A stretch of 64,000 nt of DNA from an uncultured Selenomonas sp. (GCA_900552565.1 USAK01000005.1:1-64000); one strand, 5' to 3'. Positions 1-8,520 are shown, counted from the first letter of the stretch. Program-made: numbers and translations. The notes: generated by a model not told the origin, from the sequence alone.

Positions 1-55
1 GGGGCATAAAGTAGATTCATGCAATACCGATTTACACAAACTATTTTACACTCCC
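1..55. mobile_element. Probable IS256-like insertion sequence end (partial)
   Basis: Positions 31-55 read TTTACACAAA, then CTATT, then TTTACACTCCC, which resembles the terminal inverted repeats I remember for IS256/mutator-family elements. The recombinase coding sequence to the right loses family similarity exactly here, and the repeat supplies its stop codon at 41-43. Only the end of the element would be inside the window; its transposase would lie to the left. Family assignment is from memory, not from a search. Confidence 0.45.
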
Positions 56-865
56 CTTTTTAGTCAAGAAATCAGTGGTGTATGTTTTTTGCAAAAGCGC
101 ATCATCGATATATTTTTCATTCCGCAGAATTTTATTGATGGTGCTGTCATACCATCTTTTTCGGCCAGCTCCGGTGAGTATGCCATCCGCTTCCAGATGT
201 TCAGCTATTTTTTTCATGCTGTAGCCTTCCAGGTATTCACGGTAGATGCGTTTGACGACTTCCGCTTGCTTTGGCTCAATGATGAGATTGCCATTTTCGT
301 CTTTCGTATAGCCGAGGAAATGGTTGTGGCTGACTTGCACCTTGCCTTGCTGATAGCGATACTGCAGGCCAAGCTTTACGTTCTTGGAAAGAGATTCTGA
401 TTCCTGTTGTGCAAGGCTGGCCATGATGGTAATCAGTACTTCGCCCTTTGAATCCATGGTGTTGATGGATTCCTTTTCGAAGAAAATAGGAATGTTTCTT
501 TCTTTGAGCTGCCGGATATACTTCAGGCAGTCAAGCGTATTGCGGGCAAAGCGGCTGATGGATTTTGTGATAACCATGTCGATATTGCCGTTCATGCATT
601 TTTTAATCATGCGATTGAACTCATCGCGTTTTTTGGTATTGGTACCGGAAATGCCGTCGTCAGCGAAAATTCCTGCAAGAAGCCAGCCGGAATGATTCGT
701 TATATATTCCTTATAATGAGAAACCTGAGTTTCATAACTTGATTCCTGGTCTTCAGAATCGGTGCTGACCCGGCAATAGGCTGCGACGCGCAGTTTCTTT
801 GTCTCCTTTTTCGTTGCGTTATTTCCCTGGTTCTTTCTGGCAGGAATGATTACGACTTTTCTCAT
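41..865 (-). pseudogene. Large serine recombinase, C-terminally truncated
   Basis: This is a site-specific recombinase of the large serine family. The resolvase domain spans about residues 27-175, with catalytic Ser34 in the CRVSTD motif and the SISRFARN active-site arginines. A 'recombinase' domain follows (about 180-270) with the usual [19 protein letters not shown] segment. Family members run to about 500 residues or more; this one stops at 274, just after DFLTKK, where a presumed insertion sequence begins. The zinc-ribbon and coiled-coil DNA-binding part is therefore missing and the enzyme is probably inactive. Its start overlaps the stop of the upstream recombinase-like fragment (ATGA overlap at 862-865), as expected for a translationally coupled pair from a prophage or integrative element. 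Confidence 0.85.
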
Positions 866-1170
866 TGAACTCCCTCGCGTTCAATTAGACTGTAGAGATA
901 TTCTGCCTGCTGTTTTGGATTTTCATAATGGTGAAATGCTTTATGCCAATGAAAAGAAGTGGCAGCCGCTTTTGACCGCATCTTCTTTTGCAAATTCAGC
1001 CGGCCCAGAGAAGCCGCACGACGCTGACGTTCCTCTTCAGCCTGGTCAAATATATCTTTACTGATGATGGCGGGATAAAATGCGTCACCTATGTAACGCT
1101 TGTTTTTCATCAAAAGCTTAGCCGAAGTATGAGGGATATTCATTCCTGCCTTGCGGGCGGCTAGTCCATC
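862..1170 (-). pseudogene. Recombinase-associated protein, N-terminally truncated fragment
   Basis: About 100 residues remain, containing KNKRYIGDAFYPAI, ERQRRAASLGRL and [17 protein letters not shown]. This pattern is typical of the small recombinase-domain protein encoded just before large serine recombinases in Firmicutes elements, normally about 140 residues. Similarity begins abruptly near LLDGLAARKAG at about 1170. Upstream of that, the minus strand is antisense to the methyltransferase remnant, so the long reading frame reaching to 2040 is not the real gene. No native start codon is left. The fragment is oriented toward and overlaps the truncated recombinase. Confidence 0.7.
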
Positions 1171-1917
1171 GAGGAGTTCGGCTACGTAGAACCGATTATC
1201 GTCTGTGGCGATGCGACGCTGCCGGAAACCTATGAACGGCTGATGGCCGGGAAAAAGGCCAACATGGTGCTGACGGATCCGCCCTATAACGTCGATGTGG
1301 AAGAAACAGCTGGCAAGATCAAGAACGATAACATGCCGGACGATAAGTTCTACCAGTTCCTCTTTGCGGCCTTCGTCAATATGGAACAGAACATGGAGCA
1401 GGATGCTTCCATCTATGTATTCCACGCAGATACCCAGGGGCTGAACTTCCGCAAGGCATTCAAGGACGCGGGCTTCTACCTGTCCGGCTGCTGCATCTGG
1501 AAGAAGGACGCCCTGGTGCTGGGGCGCAGCCCGTACCAGTGGCAGCATGAACCGTGCCTCTTTGGCTGGAAGCTGAACGGAAAGCACCAGTGGTATTCTG
1601 ATCGTAAGCAGACGACCATCTGGGACTACGACCGGCCGAAAGCCAGCAAGGAACATCCGACTATGAAGCCTGTAGCTCTCATGGCCTATCCTATACAGAA
1701 TTCCTCTATGAGCCACTGCATCATCCTGGACCCGTTCCTCGGTTCCGGTTCTACGCTCATGGCCTGCCAGCAGACGGGCCGCATCTGTTACGGCATCGAG
1801 CTGGACGAGAAATTCGTCGATGTCATCGTGAAGCGGTATATCAGCGAGTGCGGGAGTGAAGGCGTGTTTGTACTGCGTGGGAATGAGAAAATTACTTATG
1901 ATAAAGTACAAAAATGA
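1165..1917 (+). pseudogene. ParB-DNA methyltransferase fusion with internal deletion
   Basis: The frame is open from 1165, just after an in-frame TAG at 1162. It first encodes IEEFGYVEPII, which fits the ParB-like domain found at the start of phage and ICE DNA methylases, and then jumps directly to VCGDATLPETYERLM, the start of the methylase domain. The catalytic part looks intact: motif IV DPPY in VLTDPPYNV and motif I in LDPFLGSGSTLMA, in beta-class order (DNA N6-adenine or N4-cytosine methylation). Most of the ParB domain and linker, roughly 100-150 residues, appears deleted and no native start remains. ATG 1243 could still start a product that lacks the CGDAT segment. Confidence 0.7.
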
Positions 1918-1978
1918 CTTGCTATTATCGGCGTTCAGAGTGATATATGTACTAGCAAAACAAGGAGGTACATAGACC

Positions 1979-2443
1979 ATGACAATCCAGACGAACCTGA
2001 ACGACCGCAAGGAACTGGCTAGAAGGCTGATTCCATTCAACCATAACGAAAAGCTCCGCTATACGGGGACGCCGGCCTTTGCCTACGAAGGGCGGGGGTT
2101 CCGCATCCCTCGCAGCGGCGATATCGAATGCGATGATGAAAAGACAGAAGCCGCCATTACGGCTTTCCTGCAGGAAGCAGGCATCCTTCCGCAGCCGGAA
2201 CCGGCAGAAGGAACGGAACCCGAAGTGCCGCAAGAGCCGCTGGCGCAGGATGAAACGCCAGGATCGGACGCACTGCCGCATCCGGACAGGATGGAAATCA
2301 AGGTTCCCATTGATGGCATGGACGGTGCGCAACTCCGCAACCTGGTCTTCATGCTCCACGCCCAGCAGTACCTGCTGAACCGGGCGGCAGGACATGAAAA
2401 CATCCATGTGCCGGAAAGGCTGGTGGAAGACTTGAAAGAATAA
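1979..2443 (+). CDS. Phage/ICE-associated 'virulence-related'-type protein
   Basis: This 154-residue acidic protein has a strong site (AAGGAGG at about 1961-1967) before ATG 1979. The N-terminal half has the [13 protein letters not shown] signature I associate with small proteins annotated as virulence-related in Firmicutes prophages and integrative elements. A Pro/Glu-rich linker (about residues 75-105) leads to a short helical C-terminus. Biochemical role is unknown. It lies between the methyltransferase remnant and the truncated ureG, so it is probably the last surviving cargo gene of the decayed element. Its reading frame is intact. Confidence 0.55.
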   Translation: MTIQTNLNDRKELARRLIPFNHNEKLRYTGTPAFAYEGRGFRIPRSGDIECDDEKTEAAITAFLQEAGILPQPEPAEGTEPEVPQEPLAQDETPGSDALPHPDRMEIKVPIDGMDGAQLRNLVFMLHAQQYLLNRAAGHENIHVPERLVEDLKE

Positions 2444-2468
2444 CCTGGTACCGACCAGACTTCCTTCT

Positions 2469-2897
2469 TTGCCATCTATCAGAACTATCGCAAGGAATCT
2501 CGAGGCAGTGGAAGAACTGACAAAGCGGTTCCCCGACACGCAGATCGTCTTCATCGAGAGCGGCGGCGACAACCTTTCGGCGACGTTCAGTCCGGAACTG
2601 GCCGACGCCACGATCTTTGTCATCGATGTATCAGAAGGAGACAAGATCCCGCGCAAGGGCGGTCCCGGCATCACGCGGTCCGACCTGCTCGTCATCAACA
2701 AAAAAGACCTCGCACCGTATGTCGGGGCCGACCTCGGCGTCATGGATCGCGATTCCAAGAAGATGCGCGGCTCGCGGCCGTTCCTGTTCACGAATCTCAT
2801 GAAGAAAGAGGGCGTGCCTGAGATCATCGCCTGGATACGCCACAATGTCCTGCTGGAAGACAGCCAGGGGCCTCACGATGGGAAGGATGGAAGATGA
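2469..2897 (+). pseudogene. ureG: Urease accessory GTPase UreG, 5'-truncated
   Basis: UreG is the SIMIBI GTPase that delivers nickel to apo-urease with UreD and UreF. Present are [38 protein letters not shown] and the guanine-specificity motif NKKD. The first about 70 residues are absent, including the P-loop GSGKT and the Cys-Pro-His nickel site. Similarity begins around [11 protein letters not shown] (about 2488), immediately after the phage-type gene. The full protein is about 205 residues; 142 can be read from TTG 2469. The ureD start overlaps its stop by four bases, the native operon arrangement. The gene cannot bind GTP and is non-functional. Confidence 0.85.
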
Positions 2898-3595
2898 CAC
2901 AGACCAATCCGTTCGGCAAGGTCTCGGAATTATCGCTGGTGGTTGCACCGGGCAAGATGCGCCATCTCTCCTTCACGGCCCCGTTCAAAGTCCTGCATCC
3001 CTTCCGTCAGGACGGCTTCCTGCAGATCATGGTCGTCAAGGTATCGGCAGGCCTCATGGCGGGGGGCGAGGCTGTCCGTGAGGGCAGGGTCACGGTCGGC
3101 CGTGACGCGACGCTGTTCTATGCGCCGCTGCCCGTCCTGCCCTTTGCCGACTCCGCGTTCCGCAGCGCGTTCGCCATCGAGCTGGCCGACGAGACGAGCC
3201 GCTTGTTCTACTCCGACATACTGGCCTGCGGCCGCGCCGCCCGCGGGGAGCGCTTTGCCTATCGCCTCTATCGTTCCCGCGTGTACATCACATCGGGCGG
3301 CATCCTGCTCTACGCCGACAATTTCCGCTTTGCACCGCAGGAGGACGGCGCAGACTGCGAGGGCTTTATCCAGTATGAGGGATACACGCATCTCGGCAAC
3401 TACGTGCTCTGCCACTTCCCCGTGCGTGAGGAAGACCTGCGCGCCTGTTTCCGGCCGATACTCGATGTGCATGACTGCCAGGCAGGTCTGACGCGCTTCG
3501 GTGAAACGAATATTTGCCTCAAGGTGCTCGCAAATGGCAGTGAGATGCTCGTCGCACTGCAAGCACGCATCAAGGATTTCCTGCGCTGCGCATGA
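2894..3595 (+). CDS. ureD: Urease accessory protein UreD
   Basis: UreD (UreH) is the scaffold that binds apo-urease and, with UreF and UreG, mediates nickel insertion. At 233 residues it is somewhat shorter than the usual 260-280. It retains the conserved region [19 protein letters not shown] and the segment [10 protein letters not shown], where family members normally have SPGLLAGD. It follows ureG by ATGA overlap. The structural genes ureABC and accessory ureE/ureF would be expected upstream but have been replaced by mobile-element remnants, so here it is an orphan. The frame is uninterrupted; whether it is still transcribed is unclear because its operon promoter has been lost. Confidence 0.8.
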   Translation: MTQTNPFGKVSELSLVVAPGKMRHLSFTAPFKVLHPFRQDGFLQIMVVKVSAGLMAGGEAVREGRVTVGRDATLFYAPLPVLPFADSAFRSAFAIELADETSRLFYSDILACGRAARGERFAYRLYRSRVYITSGGILLYADNFRFAPQEDGADCEGFIQYEGYTHLGNYVLCHFPVREEDLRACFRPILDVHDCQAGLTRFGETNICLKVLANGSEMLVALQARIKDFLRCA

Positions 3596-3675
3596 TGAAG
3601 GCCTGTTGGTAAGCGGATACAGATGGCGTATAATAAGGAAAAATGTATTTTGCTAGGAAAACAGGAGAGTAGATT

Positions 3676-4046
3676 ATGGAAATGAACGATGAGCCGAGCA
3701 GGCTGTGGCGTATAAACATGGAGATTGCAATTGTGTGCAGGCCGTGCTGCTGGCATTTGCGGATGAACTCGGAAGACCGAAGGAAGAGCTCCGGGCGCTT
3801 GGCTAGGGCTTCGGCATGGGCATGGGCTGCGCGGAGGCGACGTGCGGGGCACTCTGCGGCGCGAGCATGGTCATGGGCCTCTGCAACAAGAGCGGCAGGC
3901 TGACGGCGGCCATCATGCGCGAGATCCTGCACGAATTCCAGGAAAAAGCCGGTGCCACAGTCTGCAAGGACCTCAAGGGCATCGAGACCGGCAGGATGCT
4001 CTGCTCCTGTGACGACTGCGTGCGCTATGCCGTGCGCGCGGCATAG
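3676..4046 (+). pseudogene. C_GCAxxG_C_C family redox protein, frameshift plus internal stop
   Basis: The family consists of small cysteine-rich proteins thought to be redox active. An AGGAGAG site precedes ATG 3676 (MEMNDE). A one-base loss near 3690 is needed to continue in the frame giving AEQAVAYKHGDCNCVQAV and LAFADELGRPKEELRALG. An in-frame TAG at 3804-3806 interrupts just before GFGMGMGCAEATCGALCG. The C-terminus keeps MLCSCDDCV. Two independent lesions in an otherwise well-conserved gene argue for real decay rather than one sequencing error. The stop is UAG, so selenocysteine recoding does not apply. It sits between ureD and the manganese riboswitch promoter. Confidence 0.75.
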
Positions 4047-4080
4047 CAGCGTCTTGGATGAGATTTCCTGCTGCGGCAGA

Positions 4081-4110
4081 TTGACAATAGGGACGTCGGT
4101 CTGCTATACT
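4081..4110 (+). promoter_or_regulatory. Promoter for riboswitch-terC transcript
   Basis: TTGACA (4081-4086) and TATACT (4105-4110) are separated by 18 bases. Transcription would start near 4117, just ahead of the riboswitch aptamer. Confidence 0.75.
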
Positions 4111-4116
4111 GATGTT

Positions 4117-4262
4117 ACAAGCGAATAGCGAAGGGGAGTAACCTCTTTGGTTTGCCGTCAACAAGCATGCCGTACAAGCGGCTGGTGGCAGCGTTACGGA
4201 TGTAATAGGTGAGACTTTCGCATGATACCCGGTTCCCGGATACCATGCGGAAGTCTCTTTTT
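4117..4262 (+). promoter_or_regulatory. yybP-ykoY-type manganese riboswitch
   Basis: The leader contains the hallmark AAGGGGAGTAAC (4131-4142). A GC-rich structured arm follows and the GCTGGTGGCAGCG segment lies near 4180-4193. It ends in a strong terminator hairpin directly before a TerC-family gene, the classic target of this motif. In known examples Mn2+ binding prevents terminator formation and switches on an exporter or metallation factor. Identification rests on motif, length, position and downstream gene; no covariance model was run. Confidence 0.85.
4211..4262 (+). terminator. Riboswitch expression-platform terminator
   Basis: GAGACTTTCGCATG (4211-4224) pairs with CATGCGGAAGTCTC (4244-4257) and is followed by five T. 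It is placed to stop transcription upstream of terC when the aptamer is unbound. Confidence 0.85.
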
Positions 4263-4295
4263 GTTTATGGTTGGATTGAGAAAGGAATCAATGAT

Positions 4296-4985
4296 ATGGA
4301 AATGGAACTTTTATCGATGCAATTCCTGATGGCGCTCGGCACGATCGTCCTGATGGACTTGTTGCTCGGCGGCGATAATGCTGTTGTCATCGCGATGGCG
4401 GCGAACAAACTGCCGGAGAATCTGCGTAAGAAGGCGATTCTCATCGGCACGGCCGGTGCCGTCATCATCCGCCTCGTCATGACGCTCGTGGCGGTATGGC
4501 TCTTGACTATCCCGTATCTGCAGGCAATCGGCGGCCTGATCCTCCTGCCGATTGCCGTGAAGCTGCTCGTGCCGGAGAAGAAGGACGAGCACGTTGAGGC
4601 GTCGGACAGCCTGATGGGTGCCGTGAAGACCATCATCATCGCCGATGCCGCGATGGGCGTCGACAATGTGCTGGCCATTGCCGGTGCATCGCATGGCAGT
4701 TTCGTGCTCGTTGTCTTCGGCTTCCTTATCAGCATCCCCATCATCGTGGGCGGCAGCACGCTCATCGGCAAGATCATGGACCGCTTCCCCGTCGTGCTCT
4801 ATGCGGGTGCAGGCCTCTTAGGCTGGACGGCTGGCTCCATGATTGCCCACGACAAGATCCTCGGCACGATGATCACGAGCGCCGTCGGCGACTGGGCAGC
4901 CATTGCCATCCAGGCTGTCCTCGCCGCAGGCGTCATCCTCACCGGCTTCTGCATGAGCCGCCGCGCCAAGAGCCAGACGGCTTGA
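4296..4985 (+). CDS. TerC/YkoY/YjbE-family integral membrane protein
   Basis: This is a polytopic membrane protein of the TerC family, linked to Mn2+ export or metallation of secreted enzymes. From ATG 4296 it has 229 residues and about seven hydrophobic segments. The two family acidic signatures are present: GGDNAV at 25-30 and DAAMGVDN at 117-124, thought to line the metal path. ATG 4296 is chosen because AAAGGA lies 8-10 bases upstream; the frame stays open back to 4209, but that stretch lies within the riboswitch terminator. It is the only gene of its transcript, ending at a bidirectional terminator. The manganese riboswitch upstream implies expression when Mn2+ is high. Confidence 0.88.
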   Translation: MEMELLSMQFLMALGTIVLMDLLLGGDNAVVIAMAANKLPENLRKKAILIGTAGAVIIRLVMTLVAVWLLTIPYLQAIGGLILLPIAVKLLVPEKKDEHVEASDSLMGAVKTIIIADAAMGVDNVLAIAGASHGSFVLVVFGFLISIPIIVGGSTLIGKIMDRFPVVLYAGAGLLGWTAGSMIAHDKILGTMITSAVGDWAAIAIQAVLAAGVILTGFCMSRRAKSQTA

Positions 4986-4993
4986 GCCTAGAG

Positions 4994-5036
4994 AAAAAAC
5001 CTGCCCTCACCTTGATGGTGAAGGCAGGTTTTTTTA
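4994..5036. terminator. Bidirectional terminator between terC and DUF389 gene
   Basis: AACCTGCC and CTCACC pair with GGTGA and GGCAGGTT around a TTGA loop. A T-run lies on the plus strand and an A-tract on the other side, so it can serve both convergent transcripts. Confidence 0.85.
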
Positions 5037-6413
5037 TGGCCAGGCGATGCCGTCGCCGTAGAAGTCACTGGGATGATCTGCAGTCTGGACGGTCATGAGG
5101 ACAGGCATATCGACCTGTGCGGCAATCCACTTCTGCAAGCGGTCGGCTTCTTCTGGGCGGAGCGGCTCTTTGACGATGACTTCGACCATGAAGCGCTTGT
5201 GGTCCACTTTGTTCTCCGTTTTTGGCTGATCCTTCTGGGGCGTTACGGATGTCAATGTGCCGCCCTGGATGGACAGGACCTTGGGGAAGAGAAGGGGGGC
5301 CTGCTGGGCGAGGAGCTCGATGGTCTGCTGGTCTGCGCTCGCGCGCTTGTAGGCCGGGTAATACTGCGCGGAGAGGTTCTTGTAGGAGACTTCCTTTTCG
5401 GAAGTGCTCTGCTTCTCGAGCCGCGCATTGATGAGGTTCTGGACTTGCTCGCGGTCGAGTTCGCGCTGCCCCTGAATGACGACGAGCTCGAGGTCTTGGA
5501 GCCTGTTGCGCGCGTGCAGTTCGTCCTGAAGGGCATCAATCTCTTTCTCGGTCAGCAGCGTGCCCACGAGATCGACGGTGAGGACGTGGTCCTTTACGGT
5601 GTAGGAGACGACACTCGTCGTCTGGAAGTCCATGTCCTCGCTGATGAAGCTCTTAACCTGCATGTCGCGCAGATTCTCCTCGACCATCTGATAGGCGAGA
5701 TAGATGCTCGGCGCCGTGATCAAGATGCCGAGAGCCGCCAGGATGATTCGCTGCCGCTGGAATTGTGAGGCTGCGACATCACCATGCGATGGGACGCCGA
5801 GGACTTTGAAGACGAGGAAGGCTGCGAGTGCGATGAAGAAGGCATTGATGAAAAAGAGGTACATCGCGCCGAGAAAGAAGGGAGAATGGCCAGATGCCAG
5901 CCCGTATCCGGCTGTGCAGAGCGGAGGCATCAGAGCGGTAGCGATGGCTACGCCGGGGATGACATTGCTCTTTTCCTGACGCGTATTGCCGACGGCCCCT
6001 GCAATGCCGCCACACAGGGCGACGATGACATCCCAGATGGTAGGCGAGGTGCGTGCCAGAAGCTCGTCCGTCGAGTAGGCCAGCGGCGAGATGGCGAAGT
6101 AGAGGGAGGCCGTCAGGATGGCGAATCCCACCTGGAAGGCGAGCTTGATCATGGACTGACGGATGAAGTGCACATCGTATGTGGCCATGCCGTACCCGAT
6201 GGCCACGATCCCGCCCATGAGCGGGGAGATCAGCATGGCGCCGATGATGACGGCGACGCTGTTCATGTTCAGGCCGACACAGGCAATCATGATGGCCATG
6301 ACGAGGACGATGAGATTCGTCCCCGATACCGTCGCATCCGCAAGGATGCGCTGGTTGATTTCTTGGATGGAGGCGGCGCCTCCCTTTAGATTGAATAGAT
6401 CACGCCACATCAT
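5034..6413 (-). CDS. DUF389 (TIGR00341-type) membrane protein
   Basis: This 459-residue protein has a poorly characterised membrane domain known as DUF389. About seven transmembrane segments occupy residues 33-240, including conserved MLISPLMGGIVAIGYG, GGIAGAVGNTR and IPGVAIATALMPPLCTAGYG. A soluble C-terminal half (about 250-459) is rich in charged residues. No transport substrate is established for the family. It starts with ATGATG at 6413, with AAAGGTGA upstream. It lies 28 bases downstream of the BCCT transporter gene on the same strand without a terminator between them, so the two are probably co-transcribed. Its stop codon falls in the T-run of the shared terminator. Confidence 0.85.
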   Translation of the reverse strand: MMWRDLFNLKGGAASIQEINQRILADATVSGTNLIVLVMAIMIACVGLNMNSVAVIIGAMLISPLMGGIVAIGYGMATYDVHFIRQSMIKLAFQVGFAILTASLYFAISPLAYSTDELLARTSPTIWDVIVALCGGIAGAVGNTRQEKSNVIPGVAIATALMPPLCTAGYGLASGHSPFFLGAMYLFFINAFFIALAAFLVFKVLGVPSHGDVAASQFQRQRIILAALGILITAPSIYLAYQMVEENLRDMQVKSFISEDMDFQTTSVVSYTVKDHVLTVDLVGTLLTEKEIDALQDELHARNRLQDLELVVIQGQRELDREQVQNLINARLEKQSTSEKEVSYKNLSAQYYPAYKRASADQQTIELLAQQAPLLFPKVLSIQGGTLTSVTPQKDQPKTENKVDHKRFMVEVIVKEPLRPEEADRLQKWIAAQVDMPVLMTVQTADHPSDFYGDGIAWP

Positions 6414-6441
6414 TTTCTCACATCACCTTTCACAGGAGAGA

Positions 6442-8442
6442 TTACGTCTCATCGTTCTTCTTGTCGAATAGGTACAGATTATGCTTGCTGTTGGCAATCA
6501 TGCGGATATAGCGCTCGTACTGGCGCAGGACATCGGTCAGCAGTTCCTCGCGGCGCATGTACTTGAGGCTGTAGCCGCGCCTGCCGTCGGCAAAGTAGCA
6601 GACCGGCTCGAAGTCATCTACCGTATCCATCTTCGGGAGGAGGCTGGAGGAGACGACCATCTTGGAGACGGCGTGTTCCTTGCAGCCGACACCGTAAAGG
6701 AAGTCGCGGAGACGGCCGCTCTCGACGATGAGTTCGCAGTACGGGAGCCCGTCTTCTTCACCGCTGCGGATCTGCGCCGCAATCCCGTTCTTCGCGAATT
6801 CCGCCTGCAGTTCCTCAAAGGCAGGCTCGGCGACATCGCGCAGGAAGGCGCGCACATCCTCGAGTTTTCCCGTGGAGACGACTTTTTTCAGACGCGCCTG
6901 CCAGTGCTTGCCGTCCCAGTAGGCCGTGCTCTTGGAGAGATTCCGGCTGAAATACGAGTCATCTACCCAGAGGCCGCGCAGCAGGCAGAAGGCCATGACG
7001 ACCATGATGAGGGAGAACGGCAGTGCCATGATGACTGTCATAGTCTGTAATGCTTCAAGCCCGCCGGAGTAGAGCAGGCCGATGGCCAGTATGGCGAGCA
7101 TGCTTCCCCAGAGGATGCTCTGCCATTTCGGGAAGGTGCTCTTACCCTGTGAGGCGATGGAGTTGATGACGAATATGCCGGAATCAGCCGACGTGATGAA
7201 GAAGATCGCGATGACCAGGATGGCTGTCAGCGATGTGATGGCAGGAAGCGGCAGCTGGTTGAGGAACAGGAATAAGAGGCGGTCTGTTTCAGCAGCTGCC
7301 TGTGTCAGCATGCCTGCTGTCTGTGCATCCATCCAGATGGCTCCGTTGCCGAAGACGGTCATCCAGAGCAGGTTGAAGACAGTTGGGATCAGCAGGACAC
7401 AGACGACGAATTCGCGGATCGTGCGCCCGCGGGAAATCTTGGCGATGAACAGGCCGACGAACGGTGCCCAGGAAATCCACCAGGCCCAGTACAGGATGGT
7501 CCAGCTCGTGAACCACTCTTCTTTGGTGCTCTCATAGGCAAAGGTGCGAAAGGACAGCTCTACGATGTGCGTCAAGTAGTAGCCGATGTTCTCGGTAAAG
7601 GCAGCCAGGATGTAGACGGTCGGCCCTGTCAGCAGCACGAAGAGCATGAGGGAGATGGCTAGGATCAGATTGCCCTGACTCAGGTAGCGGACCCCTTTGC
7701 CGACGCCGGAGATCGAGGACAAGACGGCAGCTCCGATGGACAGCAGGATGATGAAGACAAGGCTCTGGAAGGATGCACCAGGCATCGCTCCGATTTCCCG
7801 GAGTCCGGCATGGAGCTGCATGGCACCGAAGCCGAGCGTGGTCGTCAGGCCAAAGATCGTAGCGCAGAGTGCCAGGATGTCGATGACCGTGCCCGGCGTG
7901 CTGTAGATCCGATGCTTGAGCAGGGGGTAGAAGCCAGAACGGATGGTCACCGGCAGACGGTAACGGAAGCCGAAATAAGCCAGAGAGAGGCCGACGATCC
8001 CGTAGATTGCCCAAGCGTGGATTCCCCAGTGGAACAGCGTGTTGAGCATGGCCTCCTTTGTCTGCACGACAGGCGAGGCCATGCTGTGAAGTGGCGCCGA
8101 CAGATGCGAGATCGGCTCTGCCACGCCGAAATACATCAGGCCGATGCCCATGCCAGCAGAAAAAAGCATGCAGAGCCAGGAGAAGAATGAATACTCAGGC
8201 TCCTCGTCATCGTCGCCCAAGCGGATATCACCGAGCTTGCCGAGGCAGAGCACGACGAGGAACAGAAAGAAGAAGGCCACGCTGAGAATGTAGATCCAGC
8301 TGAAGGAGTTGAACAGTTCCTGCTTGAGGAAGGTCAGGACGGCCTTCGCGCCCTCAGGCACCACGATGCATCCTAGTGCAACTGATGCAATGATGATAAG
8401 ACTCGGTATAACGATATTTTTCTGTAAATTTGTCCGATACAA
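6442..8442 (-). CDS. BCCT-family transporter (betaine/choline/carnitine type)
   Basis: This is a secondary transporter for quaternary ammonium compounds or related osmolytes. At 666 residues it has twelve predicted membrane segments in roughly the first 510, then a soluble tail of about 150. Signatures include GMGIGLMYFGVAEPI, the glycine-rich stretch of sodium-coupled members, and the tryptophan-rich WAWWISWAPFVGLF. The start is TTG 8442, with AAGGGGGC about 8 bases upstream. A promoter and a 70-base leader with a hairpin precede it, and the DUF389 gene follows in the same transcript. Substrate cannot be fixed from sequence; osmoprotectant uptake or betaine/carnitine use are the usual roles. 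The long tail may be regulatory, as in BetP-like carriers. Confidence 0.9.
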   Translation of the reverse strand: MYRTNLQKNIVIPSLIIIASVALGCIVVPEGAKAVLTFLKQELFNSFSWIYILSVAFFFLFLVVLCLGKLGDIRLGDDDEEPEYSFFSWLCMLFSAGMGIGLMYFGVAEPISHLSAPLHSMASPVVQTKEAMLNTLFHWGIHAWAIYGIVGLSLAYFGFRYRLPVTIRSGFYPLLKHRIYSTPGTVIDILALCATIFGLTTTLGFGAMQLHAGLREIGAMPGASFQSLVFIILLSIGAAVLSSISGVGKGVRYLSQGNLILAISLMLFVLLTGPTVYILAAFTENIGYYLTHIVELSFRTFAYESTKEEWFTSWTILYWAWWISWAPFVGLFIAKISRGRTIREFVVCVLLIPTVFNLLWMTVFGNGAIWMDAQTAGMLTQAAAETDRLLFLFLNQLPLPAITSLTAILVIAIFFITSADSGIFVINSIASQGKSTFPKWQSILWGSMLAILAIGLLYSGGLEALQTMTVIMALPFSLIMVVMAFCLLRGLWVDDSYFSRNLSKSTAYWDGKHWQARLKKVVSTGKLEDVRAFLRDVAEPAFEELQAEFAKNGIAAQIRSGEEDGLPYCELIVESGRLRDFLYGVGCKEHAVSKMVVSSSLLPKMDTVDDFEPVCYFADGRRGYSLKYMRREELLTDVLRQYERYIRMIANSKHNLYLFDKKNDET

Positions 8443-8469
8443 TAAAAAGCCCCCTTATAAAGAAATAGA

Positions 8470-8495
8470 CGGAGCCTGTCGGTGAACAGACTCCG
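8470..8495 (-). promoter_or_regulatory. Leader hairpin of the BCCT mRNA
   Basis: A ten-base-pair stem (CGGAGTCTGT with ACAGGCTCCG on the minus strand, one G-U pair) around a six-base loop lies between the promoter and the ribosome site. The wobble pair is only allowed in minus-strand RNA, which supports a role in this transcript. No T-run follows, so it does not look like a terminator. Confidence 0.5.
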
Positions 8496-8520
8496 CCTTG
8501 TAATCCAATATGTTTTTTCT

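Noticed and set aside
862..2040. A 392-codon minus-strand frame as one protein
   Set aside because: Only the C-terminal 100 residues (862 to about 1170) have recombinase similarity. The rest is antisense to the methyltransferase remnant.
3676..4046. Selenoprotein reading of the cysteine-rich gene
   Set aside because: The internal stop is UAG, not UGA, and a separate frameshift is also present.
4209..4295. Longer TerC protein starting at 4209
   Set aside because: That extension encodes the riboswitch terminator stem and has no ribosome site; ATG 4296 does.
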